A DNA stretch of 63,505 nt from Kutzneria buriramensis. GTDB taxonomy: Bacteria > Actinomycetota > Actinomycetes > Mycobacteriales > Pseudonocardiaceae. Under the pieces are notes generated by a model. That model saw only the letters and a program-made list of their open reading frames with translations, did no database searches and was not told the origin of the DNA. The DNA is taken from positions 1 to 63,505 of the forward strand of contig NZ_QUNO01000035.1 of NCBI RefSeq assembly GCF_003387475.1, written 5' to 3'. Position 1 is the stretch's first letter. The number at the start of each line of letters is the position of its first letter. Position numbers and translations under genes: made by a program. Below are positions 19,369-25,921 of this stretch, one piece after another.

Positions 19369-20823
19369 TCACATGTATTGCGCATACCTGGCTGCGACAG
19401 GTGACGACGAATCGACAAACCGCAGTACGCGTTTGACCTGGTCGGCAGTCCGGAGCGTCACGGGCAACCTGCCATCGAGCCGCGTCTGGTTCCAGTTCAT
19501 CTTCGAGAGCGCCATGACCTCGTCCGCCAGAGCACGGATCGACTTTGTCGGGGAGAGAGCACGGATGGCGATCGGCGTCGGCATATACATGCCCGGGTAC
19601 GTGGAGTAGAAGTCAATGCTGCCCTTCGTGTACAGCAGGCCTTCGTGGTGGCTGAGTTCGACCATGGTTCCCCGGAGTGGCGGCGCATCACCTCGGCGAT
19701 ACGCGCGGATCCCGTCGCTCGATGTCACCCAGGTCAGGTCGAGTGCATCGAGCCGGCGGTCGTCGGCTGCTGCCCGAAAGCCCTCGGCCTCATGGTCGGT
19801 GAAGGCCGACGTCTTGTGGATGACCACTCGAGCGGGTTCCGTGCGGTGTTCGCGGCGGTACTCGTCGAGTGCGCTCAGAAGGAGGCGCGACGCGCCGTCG
19901 CCGGACAGATGAGGCTGCCGATCATCGCCGCGGGGTAGCGCCGACTCGCCTCGAACGACTACTCCGTCGCCGCGCTCGTTGAAGACCTGGGCTACCGCAG
20001 TCTCCAGGTTGCCGTCGCCGCCTGACTGGTAGAACGACACGCCGACGAAGCAGGTCGTCAGATCGCGGCTGTCCCGCTGCATCCGCCATGGCACGCCACC
20101 AGCCTTGTAATACAGCGCTACGTGCAGGTTCCAGGCTCGGGTGGCCTCGTCTTGACGGCTCGATCCGGTCGGTGGTGCGACTGACTCGTCGAACGTGCTT
20201 CGTCGGACGATCTGAACCGGCGTGCCGATGGACAGCAGTCGCGCCTTGACGAGGTCGTGGAAGTTGGCGAACCGCATGGCGACATCGGCCGCTACGTCGG
20301 CGTCTGCACCGTCATCGGTCTTCTGTCGGGAGTGGCCGCGCGGCGGCATGGCGAGGTCCTTGAGCCCGGTCGGTCGCGCCATGACGATGACATCGACACG
20401 GTTGCGTTCCGCGAGGGCACGAGCCTCGTCGCAGTAGGCCTCGACGGCACGATCGAGCGCGGTCGTGCCGGTGGCCCGATCAATCTCGCGAAGGGCAGCT
20501 GGACTGATCGTGTTCGTGGCGCGGTCGGAGAAGACAACCGTCGAGCAGAGACCGCGGTCTACGTCGCATCCGGGAAACGCCGGGAACAGATGCGGGTAGC
20601 GCTCGTCCTTGGCCGGGATCTCGTCGCGGCAGCGTTCCAGCCACAGTTTGAGAGCTTCCAGGTCGCTGTCGGAACCGACGAGACCGATCCGCATGGCTTT
20701 AGGTTGCTCGGGTGCGCCCAGGTCGGCGGGTCCGAACGTACTGATCCCGAACCGTGGATCGATGTGGCGGCTGGCGCCACCGAACTCAAGCTCGGGCTCC
20801 GGAAGGACGTACGCGCGCATCAC
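19369..20823 (-). CDS. Short prokaryotic Argonaute (MID-PIWI), catalytically inactive type
   Basis: The 484-residue length matches short pAgos, which lack N and PAZ domains. The C-terminus is a PIWI hallmark: GSIDFYSTYPGMYMPTPIAI, then ALSKMNWNQTRLDGRLP and VTLRTADQVKRVLRFV. The MID part lies in the first half (IGLVGSDSDLEALKLWLERC). The PIWI tetrad appears broken: the first Asp position reads FVGVSFYQ, and the later Asp region reads VIHKTSAFTDHE instead of a RDG-type motif. It would therefore bind guide and target without slicing, as in SPARTA/SPARSA-like systems. The start (GTG, or ATG one codon on) overlaps the stop of an upstream stub in GTGA fashion, showing it was the second gene of an operon. 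Its partner is truncated, so the system is probably dead or acts with a partner elsewhere. Confidence 0.85.
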   Translation of the reverse strand: MMRAYVLPEPELEFGGASRHIDPRFGISTFGPADLGAPEQPKAMRIGLVGSDSDLEALKLWLERCRDEIPAKDERYPHLFPAFPGCDVDRGLCSTVVFSDRATNTISPAALREIDRATGTTALDRAVEAYCDEARALAERNRVDVIVMARPTGLKDLAMPPRGHSRQKTDDGADADVAADVAMRFANFHDLVKARLLSIGTPVQIVRRSTFDESVAPPTGSSRQDEATRAWNLHVALYYKAGGVPWRMQRDSRDLTTCFVGVSFYQSGGDGNLETAVAQVFNERGDGVVVRGESALPRGDDRQPHLSGDGASRLLLSALDEYRREHRTEPARVVIHKTSAFTDHEAEGFRAAADDRRLDALDLTWVTSSDGIRAYRRGDAPPLRGTMVELSHHEGLLYTKGSIDFYSTYPGMYMPTPIAIRALSPTKSIRALADEVMALSKMNWNQTRLDGRLPVTLRTADQVKRVLRFVDSSSPVAARYAQYM

Positions 20824-21133
20824 GAGCGGCCCCCGCCAGCCGCCCCGGCTTCGTCATCGATGCTGGCCGCGTTGTCGTACAGGCCCTCGTCATCGCCGAA
20901 GAGCGCGAGCAGCTCGAAGACCTCCTGCGAGGCCTCGTCGTCATCGGACTCAGGCGCGGCCTCGTCCGGCTCCGGATCATCAGGCCCGGACTCAGATCCG
21001 ACGGGAGCGGGGCCCCAGTACCGGTCATCGATTCCGGCATCGACCGTGAGCGTTTCGAGCTCACCGAACCTGATGAGCTTCGGGGTACTGAACAGGTCAT
21101 CTGAACCCCGAAGGAACTCCGCCCACGTTCGGC
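20820..21133 (-). pseudogene. C-terminal stub of the Argonaute partner protein
   Basis: The frame ending at 20820 overlaps the Argonaute start. Its credible part is about 100 residues, from TWAEFLRGSDDLFSTPKLIRF to the stop. It includes a long acidic linker (DPEPDEAAPESDDDEAS) and ends GAAGGGRS. Residues upstream of TWAEF are simply antisense to the integrase remnant, so a recombination junction lies near 21130. Short pAgos are normally preceded by an APAZ protein carrying a SIR2, TIR or nuclease effector. This stub is positioned as the end of such a gene, but no effector domain survives and the APAZ assignment is inference from position. Confidence 0.55.
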
Positions 21134-22116
21134 TCGCGCAGACCACGATCGACGAGTGGATCCGCACCTGGTCAGACGCGCACCGCGTCGCCGAGGTCAC
21201 CGGGGCGACCTACGGCTCCCACATCCGCAACCACATCCTGCCCCGCTGGTCCGGCACCGCCGTAGGAGACGTTCAACGGATCGCGGTGAAGGGGTGGGTG
21301 AACAAGACGCTCCGCGAGAATATGGCCGACAAGAGCGCCCAGGACATCCTCGTGTTGTTCTCGATGATTCTCGGGGAAGCCGTGGACGAGGGGTTGATCG
21401 GCGCGAACCCGTGCCGGAAGCTCCGCATCAATTTCGACGATCGGCCGGAGCGCCCGCACGCCACCACCGATGAAGTCGACGCACTGGCCGGGCGCATGGC
21501 CCCCGACAACGGCTTGATGACGATCACCGCCGCCTACACCGGGCTGCGGTGGGGCGAGATCGCCGGGTTGCAGTGGATCCGCACCTACCTCGACGACGAC
21601 ACGCCGCACATCGACGTCGACCCGAAGGTCGGCGCGCTGCACGAAGTGAAGGGCAGGCTGGAACTCGGCCCGCCCAAGACCCCGGCCAGTGTCCGCACGG
21701 TGCATCTGCCGCCATTCCTGGCCGACGCGCTGAAGGCACACCGGCAACGCAACCCCGACTCCCAGTTCGTCTTCACCGGGGTCAACGGCGGGCTGCACCG
21801 GCGGTCCAACTTCCGCCGCCGGGCCTGGCTGCCCGCACTGGCCGGGGACAAGGAGAAGGGATGGTCACCGCTCAACGAGGAGATGCACTTCCATGACCTG
21901 CGACACACCCACGAGACGTGGTTGATCGAGGACCGGGTGCCGCGCATCCTGCGGCTGGTTCGGTTCGGGCACAAGCGGAAAGACGTCGACGACATCTACT
22001 CGCACATCACCGAGCAGATGATCGAGGACATGCTCGAGGCCCTCCAACAGCGGTGGGAGCAGGACGGCGGCTGGGCGTGGCGGGAAAGTCCCGCTGTGGA
22101 GCCAGAAGCGGCGTGA
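21130..22116 (+). pseudogene. 5'-truncated tyrosine integrase of an older element
   Basis: The open frame extends upstream to 20257, but that part is antisense to the Argonaute operon. Integrase sequence begins near TTIDEWIRTWSDAHR. The catalytic domain is otherwise present: Arg in AAYTGLRWGEIAGLQW, HxLRH as FHDLRHTHETWLI, a GHKRKDVDD block and Tyr in DDIYSHITEQM. The first roughly 60-70 residues (arm-binding region) and the start codon are gone. It ends 116 bases before a 46-bp copy of the tRNA-Val(CAC) 3' part, the same spacing as the intact integrase to its att site (121 bases). It therefore belonged to a different element that used the same tRNA. Confidence 0.85.
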
Positions 22117-22179
22117 CCTCTTCGGATCGGGGCTTGTGGTCAGGAGACCGTGCTCCCAATTTGCTCCCAAAAGTCAGAA

Positions 22180-22212
22180 ACGGCCCGCCGATGAAGATCA
22201 TCGACAGGCCGT
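22180..22212 (+). terminator. Stem-loop after the truncated integrase
   Basis: The arms ACGGCC and GGCCGT enclose a second stem, CGATGA/TCATCG, around an AGA loop. The hairpin lies between the integrase stop and the att copy. The T run after it is poor, so it may act as an imperfect terminator. Confidence 0.45.
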
Positions 22213-22231
22213 CTGATCAGCGAAAACACGC

Positions 22232-22277
22232 TGTGGGCGATACTGGGATCGAACCAGTGACCTCTTCGGTGTGAACG
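22232..22277. repeat. attL: Left attachment site: 46-bp copy of the tRNA-Val(CAC) 3' part
   Basis: These 46 bases are identical to 60081-60126, which covers the 3' side of the intact tRNA-Val(CAC) gene up to the anticodon arm. The sequence includes ACTGGGATCGAACCAGTG (T arm). After GTGAACG the two sites diverge. Such direct repeats are the core left by site-specific integration into a tRNA gene. The pair marks an element of about 37.9 kb between them. Confidence 0.93.
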
Positions 22278-22834
22278 GTACCGGGCATGTCCCAGCCGTC
22301 CCGCCTGATCGCGATAGTCGCAGTTCGAACGGCCGGCGTCAGTCGATCCGTCCCGTTGGTGTCCCAGCGTGGAGCTCGATAGCAGGTTCGCCCAGCTACC
22401 GGTTTGGGCACCACGGCGCCGGCCGACGCGTTGGGCTCCGTCGTGGATTGGTTCACTTCCCCGAGATGGTGAAGATCTTGCTGTCACCCAGGTCCAGGCT
22501 CCAATGCTGCCCCTGACCTGCGGCGGACACAGTTGTTGATCAGCCACGTTTCTCGTCGTCTATCGACCCTCCACGGCCTGCAGATGGCCTGGCTAGCACT
22601 GCGTCCGCCGCAGTTCTGTGGTGCAACTCTTGCTGTGCGACTGACAGAGCATTGAACTGGCGCTTCAGGCGTTCCGCATCTGCGGAGCCACTCCGCATTC
22701 CGTGGATGTTCCGTGCTACCGACTGCGGCGTGCTGCTGCGCTGTCTGGGAGTGGGACAGAGGCGGCGGGCGGCCATTCGGGGTGTCCCATCGGTATCGGG
22801 CACGGGCCGGCAGGCGTGGCAGGATACTCAGGCC
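22278..22834. other. Noncoding left end of the AICE
   Basis: About 560 bases lie between the att repeat and the start of the first STAND gene. Short open frames on both strands have no recognisable content. A copy of TGACCTGCGG is at 22514-22523. The promoter of the STAND gene must be here. The open frame of that gene extends to 22652, but the extra N-terminal residues lack coding character. Confidence 0.5.
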
Positions 22835-25387
22835 GTGACCAACGGGTCCGATCCTCCACCCAGCCAGGTGACCAACGTCGTGCACGGCGACAACTACGGG
22901 GTCCAAGCCGGCACAATCCACGGCGGCGTGCACTACTACCAGTCGGCGCGGCCGGCGGTGGACCTGCCGTATCGGGCCGGGATCACGCCGCTGCGGGCCG
23001 CATCGTTTCAAGATCGCGGCGCCGCTCAGCTGGTGGCGGGGATGCTAGACCGCGGAGATACCGTGGTTTTGACCTCTGACGGGTCGCCGTCGACCAGTGT
23101 GTTGTCCGGGCTGGGCGGGGTGGGCAAGACCCAATTGGCTGTGGACTACGCGGAACGTCTCTGGTCTGCCCATGAAGTCGAACTGCTGGTGTGGGTCACG
23201 GCGGACTCCCGTGAGGCGATCGTGTCCAGCTACGACCGCCTGGCCGCAGACCTGACCGGGGTGGAGGACCCCGAGCCCGTGCTCGGTGCGCAACGGCTCC
23301 TGGAGTGGCTGGCCGGCGCGTCAGTGCGCTGGCTGGTGGTCCTCGATGACCTCCAGAGCCCCCGCGATCTGAGTGGACTATGGCCGCCGACCACGCCGAC
23401 CGGCCGCGTGGTGGTGACGACCCGTCGTCGTGATGCCGCCCTGCACGGACACCGCCGCCAGCTGATCGAGATCGGGGTGTTCACCCCGACCGAAGCGCAC
23501 GCCTACCTGCACGCCGCCCTCGCCGATCAGCCCCATCTACTCAATGGTGCCGCGGAGTTGGCGCGCGAGCTGGGATATCTGCCGTTGGCGTTGGCCCAGG
23601 CTGCCGCCTACCTGCTGGACCGGGGCCTGTCGTGTACTGACTACCGGGCCCGGCTGGCCGATCGACAGCGCCAGTTGTCCTCGCTGCTGCCCGACGTGGA
23701 GGGACTGCCCGATCAGCACCAGAAGACGGTGGCCGCGACGTGGTCGCTATCGGTCGAGCACGCCAACCAGCTCACGCCCGTAGGAGTGGCGGGCCCGATG
23801 CTGGAGCTGGCCAGCCTGCTGGACGCCAACGGAATACCCGCCGAGGTGTTCGGCACCACCACCGTGCAACAGCTGCTGACCGACCGGGCCGGGCGCGTGG
23901 TGAGCGAGGAGGACGCGCGGGACGGGTTGGGATGTCTGCACCGGCTAAGTCTGATCACCCTGGATCCGCGCTCGCCTTCGCGGGCTGTACAAGTGCACGC
24001 GTTGGTGCAGCGCGCCACCCGGGACAGCATTACTGAGGATCGGCTGTCGATACTGGCGCGTGTCGCGGCGGACGCGCTCCTCCAGGCATGGCCGGACGTG
24101 GAACGGGATACCCAGCTGACACATGCGCTACGGGCCAACACGGACGCGGTCGCTACAGCCGGTGGTGACCATCTGTGGGAACCAGACGGGCACCTAGTTC
24201 TGTTTCGTGCCGGGCACAGCCTCGGCGAGAGTGGATTGGCTGCCGAGGCCGTGGACTATTTCCAGCGACTTCGGGCCACATCCACCCGTCGTCTCGGGCC
24301 CGACCACCCTGCTACCTTGAGAGTCCGCCGCAATATCGCCTACTGGCGCGGGGAGGCGGGTGACCCTGCGGGAGCTGTCGCCGCGTTCGAGGAGTTGCTC
24401 ACCGACCGCGTGCGGATCCTCGGCCCTGATCACCCCGACACTCTGAGAGCCCGCCATAGCATCGCCTACTGGCGCGGGGAGGCGGGTGACCCTGCGGGAG
24501 CTGTCGCCGCGTTCGAGGAGTTGCTCACCGACCGCGTGCGGATCCTCGGCCCCGACCACCCCTCCATCCTGACCACCCGCCACGCAATCGCCTACTGGCG
24601 TGCGGAGGCGGGTGACCCTGCGGGAGCCGTCACCGCGTTCGAGCAGCTACTCACCGACCAGTTGCGGATCCTCGGCCCCGACCACCCCTCCATCCTGACC
24701 ACCCGCCACGCAATCGCCTACTGGCGTGCGGAGGCGGGTGACCCTGCGGGAGCCGTCACCGCGTTCGAGCAGCTACTCACCGACCGACTGCAGATCCTCG
24801 GCCCCGACCACCCCGACACTCTGAGAACCCGTCACAACATCGCCTTCTGGCGCGGGGAGGCGGGTGACCCTGCGGGAGCCGTCACCGCGTTCGAGCAGCT
24901 ACTCACCGACCGACTGCAGATCCTCGGCCCCGACCACCCCGACACCCTAACCACCCGGGCCGACATCGCCCACTGGCGCGGGCACTCGGGCGATCCTGCG
25001 GGAGCCGTCGCCGCGTTCGAGGAGTTGCTCGCCGACCGGGCGCGGATCCTCGGCCCCGACCATCCCTCCACCCTCAGGGCCCGTCACAACATGGCCTACT
25101 GGCAGGGGGAGGCTGGCGATCCTGCGGGAGCCGTCGCCGCGTTCGAGGAGTTGCTCGCCGACCGCGTGCGGATCCTCGGCCCTGATCACCCCGACACTCT
25201 GAGAACCCGTCACAACATCGCCTTCTGGCGCGGGGAGACGGGTGACCCCGCCGGAGCCGTCACCGCGTTCGAGCAGCTACTCACCGACCAGTTGCGGATC
25301 CTCGACCCCGACCACCCCTCCATTCTGGCTACCCGCCACGAAATCGCCTACTGGCAGAAGCGGTTGCCAGGTAGCAGGTCCAACTGA
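22835..25387 (+). CDS. NLR-like STAND ATPase with TPR repeats and an N-terminal amyloid-like motif
   Basis: The GTG at 22835 is chosen because the next residues (VTNGSDPPP, then a VHGDNYGVQAGTIHGGVH block) are a recurring N-terminus of such proteins. The length is 850 residues. The NB-ARC-type NTPase has P-loop GLGGVGKTQLA (about residue 91), Walker B WLVVLDD (about 166), GYLPLALAQ (about 245) and a winged-helix region ending VHALVQRATRD (about 387). The sensor is eight tandem TPR units of exactly 42 residues (about 497-845, consensus IAYWRGEAGDPAGAV). STAND proteins oligomerise on ligand binding and many act in phage defence. The short Gly-rich motif before the NTPase resembles RHIM/BASS-type amyloid motifs that recruit a partner with the same motif; this is inference. 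It is paralogous to the gene at 25922. Confidence 0.88.
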   Translation: MTNGSDPPPSQVTNVVHGDNYGVQAGTIHGGVHYYQSARPAVDLPYRAGITPLRAASFQDRGAAQLVAGMLDRGDTVVLTSDGSPSTSVLSGLGGVGKTQLAVDYAERLWSAHEVELLVWVTADSREAIVSSYDRLAADLTGVEDPEPVLGAQRLLEWLAGASVRWLVVLDDLQSPRDLSGLWPPTTPTGRVVVTTRRRDAALHGHRRQLIEIGVFTPTEAHAYLHAALADQPHLLNGAAELARELGYLPLALAQAAAYLLDRGLSCTDYRARLADRQRQLSSLLPDVEGLPDQHQKTVAATWSLSVEHANQLTPVGVAGPMLELASLLDANGIPAEVFGTTTVQQLLTDRAGRVVSEEDARDGLGCLHRLSLITLDPRSPSRAVQVHALVQRATRDSITEDRLSILARVAADALLQAWPDVERDTQLTHALRANTDAVATAGGDHLWEPDGHLVLFRAGHSLGESGLAAEAVDYFQRLRATSTRRLGPDHPATLRVRRNIAYWRGEAGDPAGAVAAFEELLTDRVRILGPDHPDTLRARHSIAYWRGEAGDPAGAVAAFEELLTDRVRILGPDHPSILTTRHAIAYWRAEAGDPAGAVTAFEQLLTDQLRILGPDHPSILTTRHAIAYWRAEAGDPAGAVTAFEQLLTDRLQILGPDHPDTLRTRHNIAFWRGEAGDPAGAVTAFEQLLTDRLQILGPDHPDTLTTRADIAHWRGHSGDPAGAVAAFEELLADRARILGPDHPSTLRARHNMAYWQGEAGDPAGAVAAFEELLADRVRILGPDHPDTLRTRHNIAFWRGETGDPAGAVTAFEQLLTDQLRILDPDHPSILATRHEIAYWQKRLPGSRSN

Positions 25388-25614
25388 TGTGCTGCTACGT
25401 CATCAGCTCCCAGCCGGCCGATGCGTAGTGTGACCTTCTCGGTCTGAACTAACGGCAGACGCGTTTCCGCAGGTCACGCACGGGCATGCGATTGCTTCCG
25501 ACCGGCGGTGACGGTCGCCCACGGTCGCTGCGGTTGCTGTACTTCGCTGCTGTACTCGCTGTCGCGCGGCCGGCGATCGAGCCCGGAGACCTGCTCGGCG
25601 GTGGTGTGCGTCCG

Positions 25615-25737
25615 TCAGAGGTGGAGGTGGTCGAGCAGCCAGGTGGCCACGGCTCGGGTGAGTCCGGACAGGACGGCGCCGAGCACGGCGTGGATAACGG
25701 GCTGCGGGGTGTTCCGATGTTTTCTGCGGCGGGGCAT
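25615..25737 (-). CDS. Small 40-residue hydrophobic peptide gene
   Basis: This ORF lies antisense in the gap between the two STAND genes. Its ATG is preceded by CGGAGG at ideal spacing (five bases). The peptide starts MPRRRKHRNTPQPV and continues into a 25-residue hydrophobic helix (VLGAVLSGLTRAVATWLLDHL). A basic head plus one hydrophobic helix would suit a membrane-acting small protein, for instance an effector or toxin peptide controlled by the flanking sensors. That role is speculative. It is too short for strong coding statistics; the ribosome site and clean helix are the main support. Confidence 0.4.
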   Translation of the reverse strand: MPRRRKHRNTPQPVIHAVLGAVLSGLTRAVATWLLDHLHL

Positions 25738-25921
25738 GGTGACCTCCGAGAGAGCCGGTGGATAGGGGTGGCAGGCCTGCCGATGACAACGGTCCTCGTT
25801 GGGCCGTTCGGGCGGACTCGTGCCGGCCGACCCCGGATGGTCGGCGGTGAAGCGGCTGGTCGGGCTAGGTTTCCGGGTTCCGTAGTCCGGCCGAGTCGGG
25901 ACAGCGAAGGGATGCGGCGGC

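Noticed and set aside
20257-21130. Apparent 290-residue N-terminal extension of the truncated integrase
   Set aside because: It is entirely antisense to the Argonaute gene and its partner stub and has no integrase features.
22652-22834. 61 extra N-terminal residues for the first STAND protein
   Set aside because: They lack a ribosome site and coding character, and the GTG at 22835 matches the expected N-terminus.
24325-25370. Regular 126-bp direct repeats that could suggest a CRISPR-like or satellite array
   Set aside because: The repeats are in frame, encode 42-residue TPR units with no spacers, and the period is far too long for CRISPR.
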